Shown here one piece after another: positions 42,671-51,821 of a stretch of DNA of 53,494 nucleotides. Source of the stretch: Planctomycetota bacterium (GTDB lineage: Bacteria; Planctomycetota; UBA1135; JADKAF01). How positions within the stretch are numbered: the first letter of the stretch is position 1; every line of letters begins with the position of its first letter. The DNA lies in the NCBI GenBank assembly GCA_016793245.1, contig JAEUHW010000022.1:1-53494 (forward strand), written 5' to 3'. The translations under genes were made by a program, and so were the position numbers. Below the pieces are notes generated by a model, which did no database searches, was not told where the DNA came from, and saw only the letters and a list, made by a program, of their open reading frames with translations.

Positions 42671-44836
42671 TCACTGTCCCTCGGCGACCTTCGGCAGCTC
42701 CCGCCCCGCGATCTTGCAGAGCGTCACCACCACCGGATCGAGCGCCGGCTTCCCGCGCAGCACGAGCGTCTCCTTGCCGGCGAAGTGCTCGAGCATCTCA
42801 CCTGCCCACGCGGCCTTCGCCTTCTCGCCCTTCACCGTCTGCGCGAGCTTCTGGAGGCGCCCGGCGAGCTCGCGTCCGGCGCGCCCGTTCTTCGTGCGCT
42901 CCGGCGAGCGCAGATACTCCTGCAGCTCGGCCTCGCAGCGCTTGACGAAGCCCTCCTCGCCATCGACCGCGCGCCAGCAGCGCGCGAGCAACTTCGCATC
43001 GGTGCAGCCCTGGCGCTCGAGCGCCTGCAGCAAGCTCGCATTCGCCTGCTTGCCCTCGGGAGCGGGCAGAGCGCCGATCCGCGCGTGCACGAGATCGCGC
43101 ACCGTCGTGCGATAGAGCGCGTGCTCCTTCGCGTCGAGCTTCGGCTCCGCCGCGCGCTCGAAGCTCGCCTGTACGCTGAGCAGCGCCTCGACGGTGCTCG
43201 CCTGCGCGATCACGCGCTCGAGGACCACGAGCGCGAACGGATTGGCTTCTAGCGCGGAGGCGACGAAGAGCGGGGCCTCCTCGCGCTGCTGCGCTTCCGG
43301 GAGCGCGTCGTAGATGCGCCGAAGCACGAGCGTGTCGACGAAGCTCGCGAACGAGTGGTTGCAGGCGAACGCCACCGCTTGGTGGAACACCATGGGCCGC
43401 CGCCCGCCCTCGTCGTCGCAGTACCAGCGCGCATGCACGTGGGTCACCTCGTCACCGCCGGTCGCGTACTGCTCGCCGACGTAGCGGAACTGCCCCTCCG
43501 CGCTGCGCTCCAGCTTCACGAGCGCGCAGTGTCCGGGCTGACCGGCCGTCGATGCCGGAACGCCGAGGATGCGCCACGTGCGCGCGCCGATGTTCCCCAT
43601 CGTTCCGCAGACGCCGCCGTCCTTCCACATCATCTGGATCGAGCCGTAGCCGAACGCGAACGGGCTCGAGCGCCGCGCGGACTGCATATCGAACTGCTGC
43701 GCGATGCCGCCGATGTACTCGCCGTAGGTGCGGAGCTCCCCGCGATCGCGGAAGCGCGCCCAGATCTCCTCGCGCTCGCGCAGCGGCTGATCGTCCTCCG
43801 CCAGCATCACCAGCAGCGGCCAAGGCGTCTCGAGCGGGAGGCGCGGCCAGACGCGTTCCTTCTGCACTTCGGGCGTGAACGCATGCCGATGATTGCGGAG
43901 GAACCACGCCATCGACTCCGCCATCGACGGCGCGCGATCGCGCGCCGCCGGTGCGCGACCCTTGCTGCGATACGCGGCCTGGAAGAGCTCGTGCGCGGCG
44001 GCGATGCGATTCCGCAGCGCCTCGTCCTCCACGGCCGCCTCCGAATACCAATGCACGACGCGCTCCCCGCAGTCGATGCTGACCTCGGGGTGCCCCTGCG
44101 CGGCCATGGTGGCGTTGAACTCGCGCTGCAGCGCGGGATCCGCGATCACGTCGGCCGCGAGCGGCTTCCGCTTCACCTTCTTCACCACCGTCACGGCCTT
44201 GCCGCGCGGCTTCGCGATGCCCTTCTCGTCGTACTCGAGCGGCGGCAGCTCCTCCACCTTCGCGTCGACTTCGACCTCGGCGTGATCCTCGAGGAAGTTC
44301 ACGATGTGATCGTCGCGATCGAGCGTGCGAGAGGGATCCTTCGTGTTCACCCGAACGCGCGGATCGCCGGGGATCGAGAGCACGAGCGGCGGCCGCGGCG
44401 TCACATCCGGCAGCTCCGCATCGGGCGGCTCGATGTCGCCGTCGTTCCAAGGCGCCGCCTTCTCGCGCCGCTTCTGGAACGAGCGCTGGATCGCGAACGC
44501 CAGCGCGAGCTGCGTCGCCTCGCGCCGCACCACGCTCTCGCCGAGATCGATCTCGAGCGAGCGCAGGGCAAGCAACACCGGCAGCGGGTCCTTCCGGCAC
44601 CCGTACACCGACGCGCGCACGATCGGATCGCCATCGACCCAGGCGAGGAACGCGGGCGGCAGCACGAGCCCCTTCTCCTTGCAGGTCGCGAGCGTGCGCT
44701 CGCGCGCGGCTTCGAGATACGCAGCGCGGCGCGCGGCGAGGTCGGAGCTCTGGCTCTGCGCAAGCGCGGGAGCGGCGAGACCGAGGCAGAGGAGCAGCGC
44801 GACGGAGGTGGCGGGCGACGTCGAGCGAGAGGGCAT
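42671..44836 (-). CDS. Large secreted protein with a transglutaminase-like region
   Basis: The 721-residue product has a signal peptide (ATSVALLLCLGLAAPALAQS). Long stretches are helical (KVEELPPLEYDEKGIAKPRG, EALRNRIAAAHELFQAAYRS). A transglutaminase-like core appears around residues 400-450: WKDGGVCGTMGNIGARTWRI followed by LGVPASTAGQPGHCALVKLE, with candidate catalytic Cys410 and His436. It might cleave or cross-link proteins outside the cell, but the third catalytic residue cannot be placed. The C-terminal third (LLSVQASFERAAEPKLDAKE, AGRELAGRLQKLAQTVKGEK) is helical and of unknown role. ATG 44836 is used because upstream sequence is unnatural. Confidence 0.75.
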   Translation of the reverse strand: MPSRSTSPATSVALLLCLGLAAPALAQSQSSDLAARRAAYLEAARERTLATCKEKGLVLPPAFLAWVDGDPIVRASVYGCRKDPLPVLLALRSLEIDLGESVVRREATQLALAFAIQRSFQKRREKAAPWNDGDIEPPDAELPDVTPRPPLVLSIPGDPRVRVNTKDPSRTLDRDDHIVNFLEDHAEVEVDAKVEELPPLEYDEKGIAKPRGKAVTVVKKVKRKPLAADVIADPALQREFNATMAAQGHPEVSIDCGERVVHWYSEAAVEDEALRNRIAAAHELFQAAYRSKGRAPAARDRAPSMAESMAWFLRNHRHAFTPEVQKERVWPRLPLETPWPLLVMLAEDDQPLREREEIWARFRDRGELRTYGEYIGGIAQQFDMQSARRSSPFAFGYGSIQMMWKDGGVCGTMGNIGARTWRILGVPASTAGQPGHCALVKLERSAEGQFRYVGEQYATGGDEVTHVHARWYCDDEGGRRPMVFHQAVAFACNHSFASFVDTLVLRRIYDALPEAQQREEAPLFVASALEANPFALVVLERVIAQASTVEALLSVQASFERAAEPKLDAKEHALYRTTVRDLVHARIGALPAPEGKQANASLLQALERQGCTDAKLLARCWRAVDGEEGFVKRCEAELQEYLRSPERTKNGRAGRELAGRLQKLAQTVKGEKAKAAWAGEMLEHFAGKETLVLRGKPALDPVVVTLCKIAGRELPKVAEGQ

Positions 44837-45152
44837 GCGGAGTGGGCTCACGAGGTCGGCGGACGACGTGGAACGAGACGGACTCGGAATGTAGCAGACG
44901 GCGCAGCGAGGGTACGCCGCGGAGCCGACTTCAACGCCGCTATCGCTCAACTCCTCTCTCCATCGGCGTCGGCAACGAGGTCTCTCCAGGCACTCGGATC
45001 AATTGGAGCTCGCCGCCGAAACGCGCACCGTCACGCTGCGCGCTCTCTCGGAGCTCGAGATCGTGCCGATCCCAAGCTCGACATCCCGATCCCCACGCGC
45101 GCACTGCGGAGTCAGGATGTCGATGCGAAGCGCCGTCCCTGAACGCTCACGA
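44837..45152. other. Intergenic region without a gene
   Basis: About 316 bases between the two minus-strand secreted genes. I see no gene, clear terminator or promoter here; small frames are shadows. Confidence 0.5.
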
Positions 45153-46769
45153 TCAAGGTTGAATGGTCACCGCGACGGCAGCGCTCGCTTGTCGCGCCTG
45201 CAGCGTGACCGGATCGAGCACGAGGGAGGCGAAATGCAGCTCCAGAGGTTGGCGGAGCCAGAGCGACCCCGGGGCGATCTGCAGCGTGGCTTGCGCGCGG
45301 CCGACCTGGTTCAAGCTTCCGGCAGTCTGCTGGAAGTGCGGTGCGGCGTTCGGCGCGGTGGCCATCGCGAGGAAGAGCGCATCCGGATTGAGGGGCAGCA
45401 GCACGGACCCGAGATCGATCCCCGGCAGCGTTCCCGCCGCGGAGCCGAGCACGAGGTAGGTCGCGCCGGAGTTGGAGCTGCCTGAAAGCAGATCGAAGCG
45501 CAGCGCGCCGCCCTGAGAAGCGGAGAGCGAGCGACGATCGCCCCACAGCACTTGATCCGTGTAGTGCGCGTGGAAGATGGGCCGGCGGAACGAGCGATCC
45601 TCCCATACGAGTTGGCCCGCCTGCGTCACTTCGAAGACCCAGGCTTGCGCTCCGCTGCAGATCAACGTGTTGCCGTTCGGCAGCCGCCGCGCGCTGGAGA
45701 CGAAGGCAGAGAAGAAGCCCGGAGCTTGGTAGCTCCAGGCGGGACTCATCGGCCCGTAGCGCCCGTTGGCGTCCAGCAGGAACTGGCCTTGAGCATCCAC
45801 GGGTAGCTCGAGCTCCCACGCCGCGGAGCCCGTGGCGGAGGTTCCGTTGTTGAAGAGCATCAAGTTCCCCTCTCCGGGATAGCCAGGCGGGATGAACTCC
45901 GGCGCGTGCTGACCTTCGAGCATCTGGTCCGCCGCACTTCCGCGCCGATAGGCCGCGGGATTGCCCCAGCGATAGAGGAAGTCGCCGCCTCGCCCGTAGC
46001 GCCCGCCCCGACTGGTCGCGGCCTCCGCGGTCGTCGTGCTGTGATCGATGATCCAGATCTCGTCCTGCGTATGCGCGCTGAGCACGATCCAATCGTGGAT
46101 GGGGTCGTAGTCGATCCCATTCATGTGGTTCCAGTCTTCGCTGCTCTCCACCGTCGGCGGATAGTTGAGGTCCATGCGACCGACGCTCGCTCCGACCGAC
46201 CCGTAGTTCGCGCGAGCGGGATCGAAGTCCTGCACGAGGTGATCGAGCACGTGCCACTCCCAGACGATCTGGCCGCTGGTCGGTCCGGTCGGGCGCACCT
46301 CGACGACGTGATCGGCGCGGAAGACACTCCCCTGCAGGAGAGCTGGATTGCGGCCCATCGCGATGACCTGCGCGTGGCTGAGCTCCTCGAAGGCCATCAG
46401 CAGGACGTTCCCGTTGGGCAGCACTTCGATGTCGTGATGGCTCAACCGCCCCGGGCTGTCGTAGCGGAACTCCCAGAGCAGCGATCCATCCATGGCCACG
46501 CGCTGGATCCCGCCGCCGCAGACCGTGGCGAGGCCGCAGGAGATCGAGACCGAGCGATAAAGACTGCCGTCGTCCATCAAGCGAACGCCATTCGCCGCTT
46601 GGTAGGTGCTGGGCCAGGTCTGAACGATCACGCCAGCCGCATCGACGAGATGTGTGTCCGTACTGCGAAGCTCCCCGTACAGGCGATAGCCCGGAGCTGG
46701 GGATTGCGCCAGGGCCGCGGAGGTGCAGAGGACGGAGAGGAGCAACGCCGATGGGATGCGCAGGTGCAT
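45153..46769 (-). CDS. Secreted arylsulfotransferase-like protein
   Basis: The 538-residue product has a signal peptide (LRIPSALLLSVLCTSAALAQ). Its body resembles bacterial aryl-sulfate sulfotransferases (ASST/ArsT-like beta-propellers): GYRLYGELRSTDTHLVDAAG, LLWEFRYDSPGRLSHHDIEV, LPNGNVLLMAFEE, VWEWHVLDHLVQDFDPARAN, WNHMNGIDYDPIHDWIVLSA, and DEIWIIDHSTTTAEAA. The pairs of His residues (SHHD, and DWNHMN) are where the family's active histidine would lie. The last 120 residues (LRFDLLSGSSNSGATYLVLG onward) form a separate C-terminal beta module typical of secreted proteins here. The substrate is unknown, and it may be a non-enzymatic propeller. Confidence 0.82.
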   Translation of the reverse strand: MHLRIPSALLLSVLCTSAALAQSPAPGYRLYGELRSTDTHLVDAAGVIVQTWPSTYQAANGVRLMDDGSLYRSVSISCGLATVCGGGIQRVAMDGSLLWEFRYDSPGRLSHHDIEVLPNGNVLLMAFEELSHAQVIAMGRNPALLQGSVFRADHVVEVRPTGPTSGQIVWEWHVLDHLVQDFDPARANYGSVGASVGRMDLNYPPTVESSEDWNHMNGIDYDPIHDWIVLSAHTQDEIWIIDHSTTTAEAATSRGGRYGRGGDFLYRWGNPAAYRRGSAADQMLEGQHAPEFIPPGYPGEGNLMLFNNGTSATGSAAWELELPVDAQGQFLLDANGRYGPMSPAWSYQAPGFFSAFVSSARRLPNGNTLICSGAQAWVFEVTQAGQLVWEDRSFRRPIFHAHYTDQVLWGDRRSLSASQGGALRFDLLSGSSNSGATYLVLGSAAGTLPGIDLGSVLLPLNPDALFLAMATAPNAAPHFQQTAGSLNQVGRAQATLQIAPGSLWLRQPLELHFASLVLDPVTLQARQASAAVAVTIQP

Positions 46770-46941
46770 GAAGCGAGCAGGAGCACGGGACCTTGGCCGG
46801 AGGTCCCGCGGTACTCCTCGCGTCTCGGGATCGACGAGACATTCGCGAGAATGCCTCGCGACTTTCTCCGGCGGCCTGCGCGACGAAGGCAGGAGCAGGT
46901 CGCGCTCCAGATGCCTCTGCTTCGACCGCGATCCCGCCCTA

Positions 46942-47877
46942 CTAGGATCCTTCGCGCCCGAACTCGAAGGTCGTCGGCGTCCCCCCCTTCAAGAACCCGA
47001 TCGTCGCCTTGAGCCGCCCGTCCTCCGAGAGCTGGTACGCGATGCGCTTCGGATAGTCGTGGCGCGGGTTCTCGAACACCGCGCGCGTCTTCGTGAGCTC
47101 CGTCAGCACGAACTCCGTCGCCGTCTTGCCGCCGGGCTGCGCGATGTAGACCAGCCCACCATCGCGCTCGACGACGCGCAGATACTCGAACGCGACCAGT
47201 TTGCCGCTGGTGTTCACCGTGCGCGAGATGGCGAGCATCGCGCCGCCGAGCGGCGGGCTCCAGCGTTCCTCGATCGACGAGCCCGAGCTCCGCTTTCCGA
47301 CCCAAGCACCCGCGAGCCACTCGAGGTCACCGACCACGGCCTGCGCCGGCGTGGGCATCGGGATGTCCTCCGCGTGGCGATAGAGCCCGACCGATTCTTC
47401 TCCCGACGAAAGACTGGACGAGACGCGCACGACCAGGCCTTCGGCCGTGGGGCGGAAGCTCCTGCGGATCCAGCGCAGCGACCCTTCGGTCGCATTTCCC
47501 GACGTGCGCTCGAAGTCGACTTGGTACTGGAAGGTGCCGTCTTTCCATTCGCCGCGGTAGCGCGTGATCGTCTTCGGCTCGGCGACCTCGGTGACCTTGC
47601 CATCGAGCGAGATGCGCACGTCGCGATGCCCGGAGCCATGGCCGTTCAACACGACCGCGCCTTCCTCGACGCGCAGCGAGAACTTGGAAGACATGGGCGG
47701 CCCGATCCGCTCGAGGGAACGCCCCTCGGTGCGGTCCTCGACGTAGATCCACTCGCCGTCCACGGCGCGCAGCTTCTCGTCGGTCGTGGGGCGCGTGCTC
47801 GCGAGCGACGTCGCCGCGGCGACGCCGAAGCTAGCCAAGAGAGTGAGTGCGATCTCGAACGCAGAGCGACAGGACAT
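46942..47877 (-). CDS. Secreted protein with DUF6265 domain
   Basis: The 311-residue product has a signal peptide (AFEIALTLLASFGVAAATSL). The N-terminal half has a lipocalin-like strand pattern (LRAVDGEWIYVEDRTEGRSL, FSLRVEEGAVVLNGHGSGHR, FQYQVDFERTSGNATEGSLR). The C-terminal part matches DUF6265: LEWLAGAWVGKRSSGSSIEE, RWSPPLGGAMLAISRTVNTS, VYIAQPGGKTATEFVLTELT, FENPRHDYPKRIAYQL. The function is unknown; family members often follow sulfatase or hydrolase genes. The frame runs far upstream, but ATG 47877 gives the signal peptide. It precedes the arylsulfotransferase-like gene on the same strand, with 172 bases between them. Confidence 0.8.
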   Translation of the reverse strand: MSCRSAFEIALTLLASFGVAAATSLASTRPTTDEKLRAVDGEWIYVEDRTEGRSLERIGPPMSSKFSLRVEEGAVVLNGHGSGHRDVRISLDGKVTEVAEPKTITRYRGEWKDGTFQYQVDFERTSGNATEGSLRWIRRSFRPTAEGLVVRVSSSLSSGEESVGLYRHAEDIPMPTPAQAVVGDLEWLAGAWVGKRSSGSSIEERWSPPLGGAMLAISRTVNTSGKLVAFEYLRVVERDGGLVYIAQPGGKTATEFVLTELTKTRAVFENPRHDYPKRIAYQLSEDGRLKATIGFLKGGTPTTFEFGREGS

Positions 47878-48233
47878 GGCGGAGTTCTCTGGAGACGGCG
47901 ATTCGTGCGACCAGCGCACGTCGTAGGGTGCGAGCTTCGGCGGCCTGGGCACGCCTTGCACGCGCACCAGCATAGGCACGCCTCGGCGATCTCTCTTGAA
48001 CAAACGCGACAGGCTCGAGAGTCGCGGCGCCATCGCGGCTGAGTTCGGAGTGCGATCGCCCTTCCCGGGGTAGACCTCCCGGATCGCGCAGCCCGCCGCG
48101 GCAGCCGGGGACCCGCGCCGGACCTGACCGTGGCCGTGCCGGCATGGCAACGGTGGAGGTCCTGCGCGCGCGCACGCCCGCGGACGCCCGCGCACGCGCT
48201 TCGGCGCGATCCGGCGGGAGGAACGAGCCGAGC
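47878..48233. other. Intergenic region with small GC repeats
   Basis: About 356 bases without a convincing gene between two minus-strand secreted genes. A short near-tandem pair of ACGCCCGCG[GC] decamers at 48174-48193 is the only structure seen; it is probably simple-sequence drift. Confidence 0.45.
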
Positions 48234-49319
48234 TCAGCGCCCGAGCTCGACGTCCTGCGCATTCAGGAGCACGAGCTCCTGCAACGGGCCGACGATGTCG
48301 ATGCGCAGCCCCTGCGTCGAGACGAGCGAGCCGGTGAGCCAAGGCTGATTCGGCACCGGTAGCGAGAGATTGCCGTTGCCGGAGAACACGATCGGGGGCG
48401 CTCCGAGCGCGAGGAGCAGCTCGCCGTTGCCGATCGCGATGCCACTGCCCGGTCCGTTCACGCCGATCAGGATCGCGGTGAGCGCCGTGTTCGGATTCGT
48501 GTTGTACGAAGTCGTCCAGGTCGTGCCGAGCGCCGGACGCGTGACGCACTCGTAGCCCGTGGGATTGATCCCGTTGCCATTGCGGAAGGTGCAGCGGGCG
48601 TAGCCGCGATAGGGCATCTCCCCACCAAGCGCGTTCTGGCCGCTCATGCCGGCGACGGCGATGCGAGCGAGGAGCGCGCCGGCCTTCGACCACTGCTCGA
48701 ACGTGCCCTGCGTCGTGCGGTCGTGGAGCCAGAGCGTTCCGTCGGCGTTGTCGTGCGCGAGCGCCATGTTCGAGTTGTGCCCGGTGCTGAACGAGCGCAG
48801 CACCGTCCCGGTGAGCGAGTACTCCGTCACGATCATCGTGGAGAACTGCCCCACCCACAGCGAGTTGTTCGTGGGGTCGTAGGTCACCGAACCGATGCTG
48901 CCTGCGTCGAAGAGCTGCACGGGATTCGACCAGGACTGGTCGAAGCGGAACACGAGGCCCCCGCTGTCGATCGCGTAGTGGCTGAGCCCGTCGGTCGCGC
49001 CGTCCCAGCAGCGTCCGGGTCCGACGGGGTGCGTATAACGCGTGGTCAGATCGTTGCCGGCGAGGTCGTACTCCGCGCCGATCTCGCCCGCGTTGGCGCC
49101 CATCGTGCGCACGGTCGTCGTCACCGCGATCGGATACTGATAGTTCGCGGTGCCGGGCGCCGGACTCCACGAGCGCAGCAGCACGCCGCCTTGGATGACG
49201 TGGAACGTCGCCTGGTCGCCGGCCATGACGTAGTACTCGCTGATCTGCGCGTCGGCGAGAGACGCGAGTAGCGGCGCGAGAGCGGCGCCGAGCAGAGCGG
49301 TGCGAAGGTTCGTGTTCAT
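48234..49319 (-). CDS. Secreted beta-propeller-like protein of unknown function
   Basis: The 361-residue product starts at ATG 49319, with AGGAG nine bases upstream and a signal peptide (ALLGAALAPLLASLADAQIS). The body repeats short strands with Gly/Asn/Asp turns: LVFRFDQSWSNPVQLFDAGS, IGSVTYDPTNNSLWVGQFST, MIVTEYSLTGTVLRSFSTGH, NADGTLWLHDRTTQGTFEQW. These are typical of NHL/SMP-30-like or other propeller blades. The C-terminal segment (AIGNGELLLALGAPPIVFSG, LRIDIVGPLQELVLLNAQDV) resembles the beta module at the ends of other secreted proteins in this window. No catalytic site can be assigned. It is divergent from the next gene, with 176 bases between starts. Confidence 0.78.
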   Translation of the reverse strand: MNTNLRTALLGAALAPLLASLADAQISEYYVMAGDQATFHVIQGGVLLRSWSPAPGTANYQYPIAVTTTVRTMGANAGEIGAEYDLAGNDLTTRYTHPVGPGRCWDGATDGLSHYAIDSGGLVFRFDQSWSNPVQLFDAGSIGSVTYDPTNNSLWVGQFSTMIVTEYSLTGTVLRSFSTGHNSNMALAHDNADGTLWLHDRTTQGTFEQWSKAGALLARIAVAGMSGQNALGGEMPYRGYARCTFRNGNGINPTGYECVTRPALGTTWTTSYNTNPNTALTAILIGVNGPGSGIAIGNGELLLALGAPPIVFSGNGNLSLPVPNQPWLTGSLVSTQGLRIDIVGPLQELVLLNAQDVELGR

Positions 49320-49495
49320 CGAGGGACACTCCTGTTCCGAGGATCCCTGCATCCTGTCCACCTTGCCCGGGTTCGACAACCCAAGCATTCCGCGCGATCT
49401 GGCTCCTCCATTCCAGATCAGGCGTTAACGCGAGTCCCCCGCCGGATGTCAGGGCAGGCCGAAACGACCTACCGAGGCGATTGGAGCCGCAGACG

Positions 49496-50956
49496 ATGAA
49501 GTTCCCGAGCCCCCCCTTCTTGCGCGCCACGCTGCTCGCTCTGGCGTCGGCGCTGCCGATCTCGGAGGCCGCGAGCGGCCCACAGGATGCTGCGGTCGGG
49601 TCGGCGCCGCCCGCGCGCTGGAGCGTGCACGAGTGGGGCACCTTCACCGTGCTGCAGGACGAGCAAGGCATCGGCTTGCCCGGGGTGAACATCAACGAAG
49701 AGACGCTGCCGCCCTTCGTCCACCGCCTCGAGCGGGACCTCACGCCCGATTCACACGAGCACGCGCCGCTGCTCCGCCTCGGAACGCACCAACGCTTCGC
49801 GTCGAAGGGCATCCCGCGGAGCTGCCCGGCGGCGCGCATGCGCATGGAGACGCCGATCCTCTACTTCTATCCGCCGTCCGCTCGCGTCGAGCAGCTCGAC
49901 GTGCGCGTCGACTTCTTCCGCGGTTGGATCAGCGAGTGGTACCCCGACGCCGAGGTTCGCGCGCTCGGCTTCGAAGAGAGCGAAGAGCGGCCGATGATCC
50001 CGCGCGAGGGCTTCAGCTCGGTGACGTGGAAGAACCTCTCCGTCGGCGGCGCGGCGCAGCCGCCCGCCACGGACTCGCGGGTGTGGCTCGCACCTCGCAT
50101 CCCGCGCCCGGCCAGCGTCGCGACGCCGAGCGGCGAAGCCGAGCGCTATCTCTTCTATCGCGGCGTCGCCGACCTCGCCGCGCCGCTGCGGGTCTCGCGC
50201 TCGCCTCAGGTCGAGGAGGACGAGCTCCACCTCCGCGCGAACGCGCGCGAGCTCGCGGGCGATGCGCCCTACACGTTCTCGGCGCTCTGGCTGGTCGACG
50301 TCCGCGCCGATCGCCAGGTCGCGTTCCGCGCGGTGCCGGCGATCACGAGCGGGACGGACGTGGATGCCGTGCTCGCCACGGTGCCGGCCCTCTTCGAAGC
50401 GAGCGACTACGCCGCCGGACATCTCCGGGAGCTGCGCGCGGCGATGGCGGTCGAGCTGCGGAAGGCCGGGCTCTTCGCCGACGAAGCCGAGGCCATGCTC
50501 GATACGTGGGAGGTCTCCTACTTCCACAGCGCGGGATTGCGCCTCTTCTTCGTGCTGCCGCGCGCGTGGGTCGATGCCGCGCTCCCGCTCCATCTCTCGA
50601 AGCCGGCCGACGTGGCGCGCGTCATGATCGGACGCATCGAGCTCGTGACCGCGCAGCAGCGCGCGCTCGTCGCGCGGATGGCGCGCGCCGAGGTGCCATC
50701 GACGACGCGCTGGTACCACGAGCGCCTGAACGAGCTGCCGTACGCGCAGCGCGCCCAGGCGATCGCCGCCTTGACCGAAGGCACGGAGAGTCTGGAGAGC
50801 CTGGGCTTCCAGGTACCCGAGGACTACCGCGCCTATCTCGCGTTGGGCCGCTTTCGCGACGCGATCGTGATCGATCATTGCCGGCGGCACGCGGCACCGG
50901 CGCTCGAGAGGTTCATCGAGGCATACGACCTCGACTACTTCCATCCGCCGCGCTGA
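49496..50956 (+). CDS. Secreted protein of unknown function, VHEWGTFT family
   Basis: The 486-residue product has a signal peptide (FLRATLLALASALPISEAAS). It opens its mature part with ARWSVHEWGTFTVLQDEQGI, a motif I recall from uncharacterised planctomycete proteins, and continues with MRMETPILYFYPPSARVEQL, DVRVDFFRGWISEWYPDAEV, RAVPAITSGTDVDAVLATVP, HSAGLRLFFVLPRAWVDAAL and LSKPADVARVMIGRIELVT. A helical C-terminal part ends near FIEAYDLDYFHPPR. There is no recognisable catalytic motif, but the two-domain build and export suggest an envelope or extracellular role. The start is ATG 49496, since upstream sequence (TTG 49481) is not signal-like. Confidence 0.75.
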   Translation: MKFPSPPFLRATLLALASALPISEAASGPQDAAVGSAPPARWSVHEWGTFTVLQDEQGIGLPGVNINEETLPPFVHRLERDLTPDSHEHAPLLRLGTHQRFASKGIPRSCPAARMRMETPILYFYPPSARVEQLDVRVDFFRGWISEWYPDAEVRALGFEESEERPMIPREGFSSVTWKNLSVGGAAQPPATDSRVWLAPRIPRPASVATPSGEAERYLFYRGVADLAAPLRVSRSPQVEEDELHLRANARELAGDAPYTFSALWLVDVRADRQVAFRAVPAITSGTDVDAVLATVPALFEASDYAAGHLRELRAAMAVELRKAGLFADEAEAMLDTWEVSYFHSAGLRLFFVLPRAWVDAALPLHLSKPADVARVMIGRIELVTAQQRALVARMARAEVPSTTRWYHERLNELPYAQRAQAIAALTEGTESLESLGFQVPEDYRAYLALGRFRDAIVIDHCRRHAAPALERFIEAYDLDYFHPPR

Positions 50957-51098
50957 GCGCTGGCTCGCGGCAGTGGGGTCGGGAAGTCGAGTGCCGCGAC
51001 CTCGCGAAGGTCAGCACCAGCCGCCTCTCCTCGCCGGGATCCGTTACGCTCTGCAGAACGATGGCGAGCGAGGCGATTCCTCTCCCGGCGACCGCGAC

Positions 51099-51749
51099 AT
51101 GGCGAACGACCTCGACCCCTCCCCACGCTCCGGCCCCGACGTGCTCGCGCTCGCCGCGGCCGGCATCACGGCGGCAGGGCACTTCGTCTCGACCGCGCTG
51201 GGTTGGCCAGGGCCTTTCGTCGTCGGCGCGTGTGCCTTCTGGCTCGTCTTCCTCGGCGATCGCGTGCGACGCGACCGGCGTTGGCTGGCCGCGTGGGGGC
51301 TGCGGAAGCGGGGCCTCCTCGCAGCAACGCGTTTCCCCCTCGGCCTCACCGCCGTCGCGCTCGCCAGCTTCGCTCTCTACGCCGCGAGCCGCGGCGCGCT
51401 GCACTTCCCACCTCACGCGCTCTTCTGCCTCGTGCTCTATCCGCTCTGGGGTTTGATCCAGCAGGTCCTGATCCTCGGCGTCGTCGTCGGGAACCTGGAA
51501 CCTCTCGAGTGCTTCCGTCGCCGCCGCGTGCTCCTCGTGCTCGTCGGCGCCCTCGTCTTCGGTGCCGTGCACTTGCCGGCACTGCTGCTGACCGTCGGCA
51601 CGACGCTCCTCGCGCTCCTCTACGTGCCCCACTTCCTGCGCCATCGCAACGTGTGGCCGCTCGGCGTCGCGCACGGCTGGATCGGCACCGGCTTCTATCT
51701 GTGGGTGCTCGGGCGGGATCCGTGGCTCGAGCTGTTCGGGATAAGTTGA
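51099..51749 (+). CDS. CPBP (CAAX-protease)-like membrane protein with altered motif 1
   Basis: The 216-residue protein has about six transmembrane helices and a CPBP-like end: LYPLWGLIQQVLILGVVV, ALVFGAVHLPALLLTVGTTL, WPLGVAHGWIGTGFYLWVLG. In classical CPBP proteases motif 1 is EE-x3-R and motifs 2 and 3 carry His. Here His158 (FGAVHLP) and His192 (VAHGW) are present, but the Glu pair is Gln121-Gln122. Glutamine variants may be inactive or a distinct subgroup. A truncated paralogue lies 0.8 kb downstream beyond the toxin-antitoxin pair. ATG 51099 is used; upstream in-frame sequence is unnatural. Confidence 0.75.
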   Translation: MANDLDPSPRSGPDVLALAAAGITAAGHFVSTALGWPGPFVVGACAFWLVFLGDRVRRDRRWLAAWGLRKRGLLAATRFPLGLTAVALASFALYAASRGALHFPPHALFCLVLYPLWGLIQQVLILGVVVGNLEPLECFRRRRVLLVLVGALVFGAVHLPALLLTVGTTLLALLYVPHFLRHRNVWPLGVAHGWIGTGFYLWVLGRDPWLELFGIS

Positions 51750-51821
51750 GCACGAGGCCCGGGAAAGGCTGCGCCCAGGACTCGTCCCAAGAGCGCAGGC
51801 GTGCCGAGGCTTCTCGTGCCT

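Noticed and set aside
48174..48193. Near-tandem ACGCCCGCG decamers
   Set aside because: Too short and too GC-simple to separate from chance in this genome.
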